Assembly (NCBI GenBank): GCA_015698045.1
Contig: BLAL01000182.1
Location: 558,001 to 622,000 of the forward strand
Direction: 5' to 3'
From: Rhizophagus clarus
Taxonomy: Eukaryota > Glomeromycota > Glomeromycetes > Glomerales > Glomeraceae
DNA length: 64,000 nt
The translations under genes were made by a program, and so were the position numbers. This document shows, piece by piece, positions 12,216 through 23,886 of the stretch. Under the pieces are notes generated by a model that was not told where the DNA came from, did no database searches, and saw nothing but the letters and a program-made list of their open reading frames with translations. Each line of letters starts with the position of its first letter. The stretch's first letter is position 1.

Positions 12216-14219
12216 AGAATTAAATCATATTTATTTCTAAAACACGTAGAAATTCGCCAAATTTTTATTTTATTCTATTTATTTTTTTTATTTGTCTTTT
12301 AATTATTTAATTTTTAGTAATTTAGTATTAGTTCTTTTTCACTTACCTCGATGGTAAGTCTATTATACGGGCAAACTTAATTTTATTTTAATGACACTTT
12401 TATATAAAAATTATTTTGATTGTAACAAAATCGTTTAGTCTATAAGCTGCCAGACAGAAATAAAAATCTAAATTTTTGACGCGAAGATTTTTACTACAAA
12501 AAGAGAACGCAAACTACTTAATTTGTTTTTGTACAATCTGCAATATTATACGCTGATTAGATTTGTGGATCGATCGGCTAATCGGCTAAATCGGTTCAAT
12601 GCTTTATCAAACGTGCATGATCTATGATCTCATTTATTGGGACATTTATTGGGATACTTCATTGTATGAATCATAAATAATATAAAATTCATTTTACAAT
12701 TTGTTTGGAAAATTTAATCTTTTTTTTTTTTGCCCATAAATATTTTTTTTTTTTTAATTTACTTTATATTTAGTTTAGTGTACTTTTTGGCTGGATTTTA
12801 TTTATCTTTATTACTAATTATTATTAAATTAAAAAATAGAGAAGTTAATTATTCCTCACCCCGGTGAAATTAATACGTCATGACGATCATTTGTTAATCA
12901 CTTCCAAAATTGTAGAGCATTGTTATGTTTATTGACGAAGATACGTCAAAATTTAACAATTTATTTACTTACTCAAATTTAAAGTAAAAACTAAATCCAA
13001 CCTTTAAAACAATATTTTTATAAAAATTTTAAAAGTATTAAGTAAAACAAAAGAGAATTTTTTTTTTAAAAATATATGTTATATATATATTTTTTTTAAA
13101 GTGTTAAACTGCATATTAAAATTTATTACTTCAGATAGGACTGGATTACAATCACTTTTTCACACATGTAATACTCCCAGCCAAAGCCAGTCTAGCTATC
13201 CACTAAAATATTAACTAAACTAAGGATATCAGGAAAATGAAAAACAAAAAAAAAAAATTGTAAAAATACTAATTATCTATAACAAAAAATTGGTTAGGAA
13301 TGCTTATCCTTCCAATGGTTAACTTTCTATTTCTAGCTTGTTAATTACATAAACTAATTAATTGCTTCAATAGTTGCTTGTTTTTCACCTTCTTGTTTTG
13401 CTCAGGTTGTACTTTAGTGGATTGATTCACATGATCTTATATTTTTAGCTCTGTTAGAACCGCTAGACTGCTTGTTTGGCTTCTGTAAAGACACAAAGTT
13501 TGCCAAGGAATTAAACATTTTTTGATTTATGATTTAATAATCTTTGTGACCCAAGAGGCATACAGTTGAAGTCAGTCACTACTCTGGATGATCCAGCTTT
13601 TTTTATTTGATGTGATGTTTGCTTTTAGTAGAAACCTCAGGTATACGCTTAATAAAATAAAGTAATGGTATGGAATAATGGCACCAAGAAAGTTCTACCT
13701 CCTTCTACTGCTGCTTATTTGAGATTCTTTCAGTTACTGCATTATAAGTTGCAAATTTGCATAACTTACATCTATCAGAAATGAATAGGTATCTGCTACA
13801 CAGCTGCTCTGCCTCAAATATGTGAATTTCAGTAAAGCTGATTACAATACTTCTCATATATAATATTTCTTCTCTTTTTTCTAAAAAAAAAAAATTACTA
13901 TTTTTTTTTTGATTTTACTATTTAAATAATTTATTCAGATAATATATTAAAATTTTTTTTTAAAACCCTTTATTATAATAAAAAATTACTCTTAAGTATA
14001 GTATTAATTAACTTTTAAAATTTACAAAATATTTAAAATATAGTAGCTTATAATATATGGTAATAAAGTTTAAAATTTTAAATTTATTCTTTATTATTAA
14101 AATTTAAAATTAATTTTAAATTGATTATAACTAATTTTAACTGGTGATGATATAACTCAAGTGATATTACCTGATTGATTTTTAATTTAATTATCTTGAT
14201 ATAGGTGATTTAACCCAAT
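12216..14219. other. AT-rich intergenic region
   Basis: No gene recognised. The stretch 13130-13870 is less AT-rich and could be a very old transposon remnant, but no frame stays open on either strand. Poly-T and poly-A tracts are frequent. Confidence 0.45.
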
Positions 14220-14225
14220 TAATTT

Positions 14226-15345
14226 TTGCAGTTTTTTTGTTTATTTTTTTTTGCACCAAGTAGTTCTTTTATTTCCATTATTACTTTCATTTCTTTATTT
14301 TTTCATTTTTTTTTACTTCACTTCTTTTTTTTTCGCTCCCTCTTTATTTTTTTTTGTTCCTTTTCACTTTCCTTCATTTTTTTTTTTTATTTCTTCACTC
14401 CCCCTTCTTTTTTTCATTTCTTTTCACTCCCTTTCTTAGATATATTCTTTTTTTCCTTTTTTTGTTTTCATTTTTCTTTCTTGTTTATAATTTCTTTCCT
14501 CTTCTTTTTCTTTTAAGCTCTTTCAGTTTCATGCCGAAAGTGTCATTTTTTCATCCTTCCTTCTTTTTTGTTTTCATTTTTCTTTTCAATTATTATTTCT
14601 CTTCTCTTTTTAGGTCTTTAATTTCTTCCAGTTTTGCATTAAAGTATATTACTTCTTTTTTTTCCTCTTTTTTGTTTTATTTATTTCTAATTCTTTTCTT
14701 TTTTTAAGTCTTAGTTTTGCAAATAAAGTATGACAGTTTTTTCTTCTCTACTAACTCTATTTTTCTTCTTTTATGATTTGTCTTTTTGTTAATTTGTTTT
14801 CCTTTTCTTTTCATTTTCACTCCCTTTCTTTTTTTCATTCTTATCACCATTTTGTCCTTATTATCATTTCATTCTCATAATTATTTTGTTCTCATCATCA
14901 TTTCACCCTCGTGATTGTCCTCGTTATTATTTCACCTTTATCATTGTTTTATCCTCATTATCATTTTACCTTCATTATCATTTTACTCTCATCATCATTT
15001 CACTTTCATCATCATTTTACTCTCATCATCTTTTCGTTTATCATCTTCTCGTTATTCTTTTATTTTTTGTTCCCTCTCATTATCTTTTTATTTTCATTTT
15101 TGTCTCCTTTCACTTTGTCCCTATTTCCTTTTGTTTTCAATTCTATTCTTTTTTATTTTCACATTCTTTTTCTTGTCTTTTCACTATCTTTTCTTTTTCT
15201 GCTATCTCTTTCATTTCATATCATTTTCTTTGTCTCTAATTATACTTATGTTACCATTTCATCTCATTGGTTTTTTTTGTTTTTAATGATTCTTTTTTAT
15301 TATTTCCATTTTTCTTTCTCTTTTTACCATTATTGTTAAACTTTT
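14226..15345 (+). repeat. 1.1-kb polypyrimidine (T/C-rich) tract with degenerate tandem repeats
   Basis: The + strand is almost purine-free for over 1 kb. Between about 14840 and 15050 a degenerate unit of about 18-20 bp (variants of TCATCATCATTTCACTTTCA) repeats roughly ten times. The overlapping open frames here exist in all three + frames only because stops need A or G; their Phe/Ser/Leu products are artefacts. Confidence 0.75.
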
Positions 15346-15661
15346 TTTTATATCATTATTATCACTACTAGTTATATTAAAAATAAATAATTGTACTTTA
15401 ATAAACAGTATTTAAATAAATAAAGTCATAGTTTAATATATAAATAAATTTTATTATTTTTGTAGTCAGATTAATTATTTAACAGAAATTTTCAAATAAA
15501 AATTAGCTGATCATTAGATTTTGTATATGTGTAATATCATAAATTTTAGCCAATCAAATTTCATAAATTAATTATGAGTGAAATCATTCAGAGTAAAATT
15601 TTTTATACAAGTAAATCACCTGAATTTTAGCAAATTGTTTACAGGTGAAATCGCCTAGGTG

Positions 15662-17921
15662 CAGGGACGATGAATTTCTGCAACGAAATTTTATAAAATC
15701 TGCTGACGGTTTAACCTAAAATCTGCCCTACTTCTGCAGTCTTAAAACGATTATTTCAGCGCATTTTCTGCTCATTTATTTTGTAATTCTGCTCATTTTT
15801 GCTATAAAAAATTTTTTTAAATACAATATGTATAATGTGAACAATGTTAAAAATCATCAAATTTTATTACGTTTATTATTAGATTTTACAATTAATTGCC
15901 ATTAAAATACATCATATTTAATCTTTTCAAAGAATCTTCTGAAAGATTTTAACGATTTTTATCTAAAATATTGTTATAAATTGAAAACCTTCTTTCCACA
16001 CTACAGCTTGATACAGGTAACCAAATATAATCAAGTGCAATTTTTGAAAGAATTGGCAATTTATCTCCAAGATTCATCCAATATTCTTCTAAATTAATTT
16101 CTCCAATTGAATTTTCCAATTGCAATCCACAATAAATAGACCATTCACAAAGTAATTCATCCGAAGGGTTTGCTAATTCTCTGATAGCACTATATTGACG
16201 TAAATTTTTTCTCTTCAATAAACCAAGTAAAATATATTTAGAATCAAAAATTTGGGTAGTCTGAAATAGTGAACGTGTAAGATGTGAGGGAATATGAACA
16301 TTAAATTTGTTAAAAGCAGCTTCAAAAGCTGAACGAAAAACAGGATAAAAATCAAGAGGGTTGAAATAATGTAAAGTAATAGTAGTATCAAGATCTGAAC
16401 CAAAATCTTGAGAATTGCAATTACTTTCTAAAAATGCAGAAAGATGGTTAAGATGTCCCTCTACAAAAGGAAATATAGGCTTATTTTGTTTCTGAAAAAA
16501 ATCAGTGTCTTGTACAAATTGTTTTGCATATATAGAAATAAAATGAATATAAACTAAAATAGTACCAAATTTAAAAGGATCAGAAAAAGTATTTAAAATA
16601 TTTTTAAGTGTTTCATTTGTTGAATCATTGGTTACTTCATCCTGAAAAAAGGAATTCCAATAGAGTATATGTATTTTTGTATATTCAACCATTCTGAACC
16701 ACAAATTTCAGCGTATAGACGTGGAAAGAGGAATTTTACAAGGAGAAGATATACCATAATTGCGTAAGTGTGTTAAATATTTATCTCTTCTTGCTGGACT
16801 ATGAACAAAGCATTCTTTTACCTTAACCAAAAATTCTTTTAAAATGGCAAATGGATTAAATTTTTGCCATGTTTCACTACAAATTTAAATATTATATAAA
16901 ATTATTTTGAGATAATTAAATTTATAACAAAATACTTTACTTACCTGATTAGGTTCAATATGTGTGCACAGCAAGGGGCATGAATTAGTTGTGGCATAAC
17001 AGATTTTAACATTTCACGAAAATATTTCTTCATGTAAGTGGCTGAATCTGAAATAAATAAATGTGAAAGAGAAAAAGAAATATTATATTTTATCAGAATT
17101 GTAAGAAGAGTTAAGCCCATTGTTGAATTATTAACTTGAATTAAAAAATCTACTGAGACTAATTTGGTATTTGTGCAAAAGTGAAAAAGAGTATTCACTA
17201 CACTACAAGCACAATTATCTGTAGTTTCATCCATGGTAATTGCTACTGGTTTATTTTCAAATAAAAGTTTAAGTTGTGTAAGATAGTTTTCAAAGATTTG
17301 AGGTAAGTGCATTTGACGTAATGTAGGTGCTTGGGGGATGAAACCTCCTTGTTTTACATGTTTTTGAAAAAAAGGAATAAGAGAATTCACTTTTTCTAAA
17401 GGTATATTAGCAGTAGCAAAAGCTTGAATTAAATCTTCAATTAATTCTTTTTTACTATCAGAAATAGAGATTGTTGAAGTTATTGTCATTTATTGTCATG
17501 TTTCTCCATTCCTCTTTCTTTCGTATGCTTCCTTTTTTGCGGAATGAACAGGACTATGAACATGGTCATCAACAGTTGATTTTTTTTCCCATTTAATAGC
17601 ATAATTGCAATATATACAAAGCAAAATACTGTCATCAACAACTCTAAAATGGTCAGGATGCTCAGCTGCATGAATATATACAGTTACTTTTTTTCCATGT
17701 TTAACCATTTTTTAACTAGTTACGATTTTTAAAAAAAATACTTTGAAAAAAAAAGATTAAAAATAGATTTAATTAACAGATTTGATTGGACAATATATGT
17801 GATACAATCTATTTCCTAAAATCTGCTATAATCTGCAATTATTTTATTTGATATCTGCTTTGAGTTATCATTTCAGATAATTTTACAATTTTCTGCTTAA
17901 AACAGAAATTCATCATCCCTA
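15662..17921 (-). mobile_element. hAT-superfamily DNA transposon, decayed, with TIRs and 8-bp TSD
   Basis: The left tip CAGGGACGATGAATTTCTG (15662-15680) and the right tip 17903-17921 are inverted repeats of 19 bp with two differences. They are flanked by an 8-bp duplication, CCTAGGTG (15654-15661) and CTTAGGTG (17922-17929), one mismatch. The CAGGG tip and 8-bp duplication are hAT hallmarks. The element is 2,260 bp and contains a transposase gene on the minus strand. Three or four in-frame stops in that gene indicate a dead copy. Confidence 0.9.
15892..17708 (-). pseudogene. hAT transposase related to CGGBP1 (BED finger, RNase-H-like, hAT C-terminal dimerisation)
   Basis: Reading on the minus strand: a BED-like zinc finger (LLCIYCNYAIKW, then HVHSPVHS) at 17708-17499; then the block IPLEKVNSLIPFFQKHVKQG, which resembles human CGGBP1, itself a domesticated hAT transposase; then MDETTD, the first catalytic acidic motif, near 17235; then the CxxH motif CCAHILNLI near 16960. 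An intron (16944 down to 16877, GTAAGT donor) separates this from the second half, which ends with the hAT dimerisation motif SSCSVERRFSIYNNIL. Breaks seen: TGA at 17498-17496 and TAA at 17492-17490 after the finger, a TGA near 16697 where Trp is expected before NLWFRM, and a TAA after LDKNR near 15948. After that last stop the frame continues NLSEDSLKRLN to 15892. Confidence 0.85.
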
Positions 17922-17929
17922 CTTAGGTG

Positions 17930-18439
17930 ATTTCACCCAGAGAGCAAATTAGCAAGATTCTTTTAAATTTATTTTATCAACTAATACACTAATTAAAAGA
18001 ACTTTTTAGATGTTATTAATTTTATAATAAGTCAATAAAAAATCCAGTTTTTTGATTAAAAACAATCTGTATTTGCATACATTTAAAGTTTTGATAAAAA
18101 ATAGAATTAAAAAAATAATTTTAATTATTGTTTTTATATAATATATATATAAAATTAATATATATATATAAAAATAAATAAAAAAATTATAAATATATAA
18201 ATATATAAATATAAAGCAAAAAATATCAGTTAAACATATATATATTAATTCAAATTAAATTTATTTTATTGGTGTTTTTAAAATTATTGAAATCAGTTAA
18301 TTTTGCATGATGATCAACAAAAACACAAAACACAAAAACACAAATATATTATATATATAATACAAGATTTCATAACACAAGATAATTTTTTAAAAGTACG
18401 TGATTTTTTACAATTTATTTTTCATCACGTTTATTTACA
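17930..18439. other. AT-rich intergenic DNA
   Basis: Rich in TATATA runs (18136-18235). No open frame. It may hold the promoter of the decayed gene that follows. Confidence 0.5.
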
Positions 18440-21247
18440 ATGTTAGAACAAAATATATATGCAAGAGAATATCAAATTGGCACTTATTTTTTGTGCCAAA
18501 GGTATTTATTTTGTGACAAATTATTATCTTTTAATTATTGTAAGTGTGTTTTGAATATAAAAGTAAAAAATACATGAAAAAGAAAAAGCTATTCTAGAGT
18601 TTATGACCCTAAAACAAAACACAAGATTTATAATGACTTACAACTTTCTAAACTAAATAAAGCTAATAATACTTATTTATATGGAATGGATTTTTCTAAA
18701 AAATTCAATTATTGCTTGTGTTCTATATGTTATAATTTATTAGCAAGATTAAAAAAATCTAAACCACCTTTAACAAATCAATCAAAAATGCCTAAGTCCA
18801 GTCCTAAATCAGATCAAGCAACAAGATTAACTAAGTCAAAACTACAGGGATCAAATAATAGTAGTTATGAAAAAAAGAAAGATCAAGCATCAAGTTCAAA
18901 TAAGTCTAGTGATCATGGTAATAGTTATAAAGTAGAAGAAATTGGAGTAAACGAAATTAATAAGGTAGAAGAAACTGATAAAGTAAAAGAAACTGATGAT
19001 ATGGAAGACATTGATGAAATAGAGAAAACTGATGAAGTAAAAGAAATTGATGAAATAAAGTTTGAAAGAAGTTTATAGTCTCAGGCGAAAGTAATGGCGA
19101 TGAGAATACCACTTCTTAATTTAGTTATAACTTCATTACTACCTCGATTAAATCATTACTTATTATACCAAATTGAACAGTGATATGCTCATTTAAAAAG
19201 CAATAAAAAAAAAGTAATTTCAATTACCAACATTATTCCTGTTTTATTACCCACAATAGCTTCTATTACAATAAATTCTACTTATGAGACTAGTAACTTT
19301 TTCATAAAACAAATTTTTAGAAAATTTCTAATTGAACTGGAAATTTTTGCATTCCTATAAAATAATGTATTCCTTTTTTACAAAAAATGCTAAAATTCTG
19401 AATATTTTATTTAAAGTATTACACTAAACTTGTATCATAAAAAATTACTGCCAGAATTAAAATGATCATCATTTTACATTTTTTTCAATTTTCATCATGA
19501 TAACTTTGAAATATGTGTATTTTTGACTAATCAAACATTTTTTTAAACCATTGGTAAGCTTTTTATTATGATGATATAAAATAATTATATCCATGATATT
19601 TAAAATTTTTCTTTCAATAATGATTTTTTTTTTGTTCATTTTAAAGTCCAGATCTCAAATTTCAATGAAAATTTTTGTTTGTTTTTGATGCAGTATATTA
19701 AGAAAATGGTAATGCAAAAAAAGAAAAAAAATGGTACAAGCTGTTTCTCAATTTATTTAGAAAGGAGTGAAATAATTTCAAAAATAGCATAGTTATTGAT
19801 AGCGAGGTTATTAACGATAATAGCATGCAAAATCAAATTGAAGCATGTTTTGATACAAATAAAGGTCAAACCCAATATTTATTAAATAATGAAATATATG
19901 TATTTTTGACTCCTCTTTCTGAAAATAAAAAAAAATTCATAACTTCATTATAAATTTATGTGTTATATTAAAAAAACTGACTGCCATTACTTTCGCCAGG
20001 GACTGTAACAACTAATAAAGATAAAGTACAAATATTAGAATATAAAAATCTTGAAATTGTAGATATTGATGTAGTAGATGATCTAGATGATTTGAAAATA
20101 GAAGAATTGGATGAAGATGACATGTTAGACGAAATTTAATTTAAATTGGTAATTAAAAGAGAGGTCCAGTAAAGTAGGAAACTATTTGACAACAAGAATT
20201 TAATAAATTCATGAAAGATTTATATACTTTAATAGAAAATCAAATAGATGAACTTGTACTTCATAATGATTATTTTATTACATATAAACGTGCATAAAGT
20301 TCTGAAATTGGAACCCATTTATCAGATGAAAAGATTGGAAAATGTTTTTAAAAAATATCAGAAATTGAGTTCTAATGAAAAGGAAATTATAATTATTGCA
20401 AGCCAAAAATTAAAAAAAAAATTAAATCAAGTTAACAAAAGGTAAATTATATTTTTATTATCAATAATTAAAATATGCAAATAACTAAAAATAATTTTTT
20501 ATTTTATAGAAAAGAACCTGACTGTTCCATAAAAGAACCACTACAGAAAAAAAAAGAAGTATCTGTTAATACTATTCTAAAGGAATCAAACCTATCCGAA
20601 GAAAGAACTAAAGTAGTAACAAATGTGATGTTAATTTCGCAAAAACATCACTGTGAGGAAATGAAAGACCTTGTTATATTAATGGTTCAAATCATTTACA
20701 TTTGACATCACAGCATTTAAGCACTTGGGCTGCATCTATTGTAGGATTTTATTTTTTTTACATAATATGTAACAAAAACAACAATTAACTAATAAATGAT
20801 ATATATATTTTAGGAACACAAATTAGCAACAATTGATGAATCATCAGCTTTTCCAATGTTTATTAATAAAAAAACAAAAGTTAATAAAACATCTATTCAA
20901 ACATCTACTCCAACATCACAATATGCATTCTGTCCTTATCCATTTCCCTTTTATAATTACAATTCTTCTACTAAATTTCATTTATCTTATCATCCTCAAT
21001 CTTCCTTAACTTTGTATCATAATAATTCACAAGCAACTATATTCTAAAAATACAAAAGTTTCTAGAAGATCTGGACGAAGAATTTGGGGTGAATAAATTT
21101 ACATATTATAAAGAAAATTTTAATAATAAATCAATTGATGTGTTGAATATTCTAGAGTTAACAGAGAAAGATTTTGATAAGTTAGGCATTATGAATATCA
21201 GAATTAAAACAAAGCTAATTAGAAAAGCTAAACAATATTATAAATAA
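18440..21247 (+). pseudogene. Decayed multi-exon gene with C-terminal SAM domain, interrupted by a 930-bp transposon
   Basis: From an ATG at 18440 a Cys-rich start (FLCQRYLFC, FNYCKC, later YCLCSICYNLLARL near 18705-18760) resembles a small zinc-binding module. It is followed by a charged, repetitive region (VEETDKVKETDDMEDIDEIE). After the inserted element (19076-20005) the frame resumes with acidic sequence ending EDDMLDEI, then a stop. Further homologous-looking pieces follow: a helical block (EFNKFMKDLYTLIENQIDEL) near 20185, introns at 20442-20509 and 20741-20813, a linker rich in Ser/Thr/Tyr, and at 21047-21247 a SAM domain (FLEDLDEEFG ... ELTEKDFDKLGIMNI) that ends cleanly. Several stops and at least two frame changes occur, so this copy is dead. 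SAM domains mediate protein interaction. The whole protein belongs to a family I associate with Rhizophagus but cannot name. Confidence 0.65.
19076..20005. mobile_element. 930-bp non-autonomous Tc1/mariner-type element with TA duplication
   Basis: The ends share an inverted repeat of 23 bp with a few differences (inner part GGCGAAAGTAATGGC identical; right tip in reverse CAGTCCCTGG). TA dinucleotides flank it at 19074-19075 and 20006-20007. There is no coding sequence inside. It lies within the decayed SAM-domain gene, and the host frame before and after the element agrees if one TA is kept. Confidence 0.8.
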
Positions 21248-22249
21248 ATTTAGTAAATTCAATATAATAAATAAATTTTGTAAATACATAAATTTATATA
21301 AAACAAATAAATTCTATAAATTTTTTATTAAATTTACAAAAAATCAAAACCAAGAGATTTTTTAAAATAAGATTTAGCCAATTTAGATGTTATTTGTGAA
21401 CATGCTACCGTAATACTATTCCTATAAAAATTATATACTGTTTGTATACTGTATATTCGTATCTTTGATACTGTTCGCAATTTTGTATACTGCATATCAG
21501 TATTAAGTATACTGTTCGCAAAATATTAATAATAAAAAATGTAATAAAATATACAGTGAATATACTGTATGATATGGTATTTTGAATTCATACATTTATA
21601 ATGTATATAGTACAAACATATTTTTACTGTATATCAGTATGTTGCATATGATTCGCAAACTATAGATACAGTATATTAAATTTATACGTTTATAACGTAT
21701 TATTTATTTTATTGTAGATAATATATACGGTATATTAAATCAATATATTATACTATGAATATAATCTATAATGCATCACATTGTATTTTACTATGGATAA
21801 TGAATACGGTATATTAAATCAATATATTATACTATGAATATAATCTATAATGTATCACATTTTTAAAAATGATCTGTCTTAAGATACGAAATATTTCATT
21901 ACAAATTTGTGTAACTTATGATGATAAAAAATGTATTAAAGAATATAATTTTATTTTATTTTCCATATATATATATACTGATATATATAATATTATTCAG
22001 ACTACCAGAGCCCGATATCTAAGCTATTAGTCACACCAATATATATCAGTACATATATGATTTAGGCAAAAAAAAATTCATGCCCAAAATAAATTGGAAA
22101 AGACAAGAATAGTATATTATTTCAAAAGGAGAATGGAAAAAGGTATGTTTAGATAAAAGAATAAAAAAATTTATTAAAATATAATTTTTAAAATAAAATA
22201 CTGTTTAAAAAAAACGATTAACAAGTCAAATTTTAGTAGGTCTCGCTAC
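21248..22249. repeat. AT-rich region with ATATACTGTAT-type repeats
   Basis: Variants of ACTGTATATCAGTAT and TATACTGTTCGCAAA recur at 21420-21710. A tandem duplication with period 79 bp covers 21726-21782 and 21805-21861 (TACGGTATATTAAATCAATA start, one difference near the end). No gene seen. A TATATA run near 21965 marks another simple repeat. Confidence 0.6.
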
Positions 22250-23340
22250 TTATAAAAATATTTTTATAGAAGATTTCTTCTTCTCCTGCGCTCATGGTCT
22301 GTTTCTAAAAATTTTAAATAGATTTAGAATGTGAATATAAAAATTAAAGATAGAAATTCTTATTATAATTACTATCTTTCTTCTAAAACTAGGTTCTAAA
22401 TAAGTCATAATACATTTCTCCGGTACGTGACTATAGACACCTTTCAGGTCTGTCTGAAACACCACTTCAGTAGAGGCAGAAATTCTAAATATCAAAAAAA
22501 AAATGGTAAGACAAATAAATTCAATTTATTTTGATTTTTTTTTACTTACTTTATAATTTCTTATGAGATTTCTAAATTTTTGGCTGCATTGATTTTCCAT
22601 AAAATTTGTATTGCACCAGTTATTTATTCTGAATTCACATAAATAAATTATTTGAATTTGAATTTTTTTTTTAAAGAACATATAATATAAAATATTACGC
22701 ATATGAACCTTCGAGAGACAGACTCCCAGAATTCCATCTGACTCCTACTATAAGCACTATGGTACTCATGGTTTCTTCTTCTTCATTCATCGATTAGCAA
22801 ATCTATCATCAGATCATACCAGCATGTCAGTTTAAGTCTACTTAATTGTGAATAATGTTGGCGAGCTTAGCAAGGCATTTTTATGAATTAAAAATCAAAT
22901 TAAAGGTTTGTACATAAAATGTCACTTTATAAATAAAATTCGAATAATATACCTTTTTGAATTCGTAATTAGAATAGTTGAATCATCATTAAAAGACCTC
23001 GCGCGTATGTAGTCTAATTGTTTTTAAATATAGATATCACGTTAAAATTAAAGAAAATTAAAATCACTTATTACATTGCATTTTACATTTTTTTAAATGT
23101 AATTACTATTATAAAAAATTATGCATTTCATAATTTAATTGTCATAAATTTAATAAAAAATCATGCGCGTCATCATAAATTTGAAACTATGCACACAATG
23201 TAATAAATTAAGATCAATATAAGTTTAACACAAATTCAACATAAATAACAAAATTTGGCCAAAATTAACAAATTTTTTACCAATATTATCAACACAAATT
23301 GAACATAAAATTCAACACAAAATTCACGTTCATACTTTAT
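22250..23340 (-). mobile_element. Degraded copy of the trihelix-gene end of the large transposon seen at 46754-56451
   Basis: On the minus strand, pieces of a trihelix (Myb/SANT-like) gene can be read: RSQMEFWESVSRRF near 22735 and QCSQKFRNLIRNYK near 22575, then a diverged LYxSGVSDRPERC-like exon near 22450. The order and spacing match the intact gene at 47811-48434. To the right, 23225-23335 carries the same AACACAAATTCAACA and TTTGGCCAAAATTAA phrases found at 48870-48985. Both halves are therefore one module present twice in this window. Multiple stops show this copy is dead. Confidence 0.7.
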
Positions 23341-23886
23341 ACTATATTTTTTACTTAACAATTTAATTCACAGAGAAATGCAATTAAAAAAACATGTTCA
23401 AATAAATATTCAAGTTATTTAATGATCGAGAAATCTCTGGAAAACTAGGTTACTAAAAAAAAGTTGGCTATAGCCACGCCACTCAGCCCAACCATGGCTG
23501 ATCTTACTTCCGTCACAAAATAAAAATAAACCATATATATATAAAAGTATACTAATATTATATTCAAATTTGTTTTTTGAAATTTAGCTTATATTAAGCG
23601 AAACATAGCTAAATCATGCAGAATTGCGGTATTGCAGCTGTAATATCATAGTCTGAAATACTACTATTTTGTGACAGATGATACATACAATCAATACCTT
23701 CAGAACGACTGTTGAGCCAATTAAATCAAGAAACCCGGGTTCTAGCCCATAATTTTATTCGAATATATATTATATAAAGAAATCGAATTCAAAGTAAGTA
23801 CTAACAAATTATACATTTCGAAAAAATAAAAACTTTATTAAATAAAACAAAACCATTAAATAAATATATTTTTCCTAATTAAAAAT

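Noticed and set aside
13130-13870. Possible transposase remnant on the minus strand
   Set aside because: Short readable stretches only; no conserved motif could be named.
14226-15339. Several overlapping open frames of 60-140 codons rich in Phe, Ser and Leu
   Set aside because: They exist because a T/C-only strand cannot form stop codons; all three frames are open and no domain is present.
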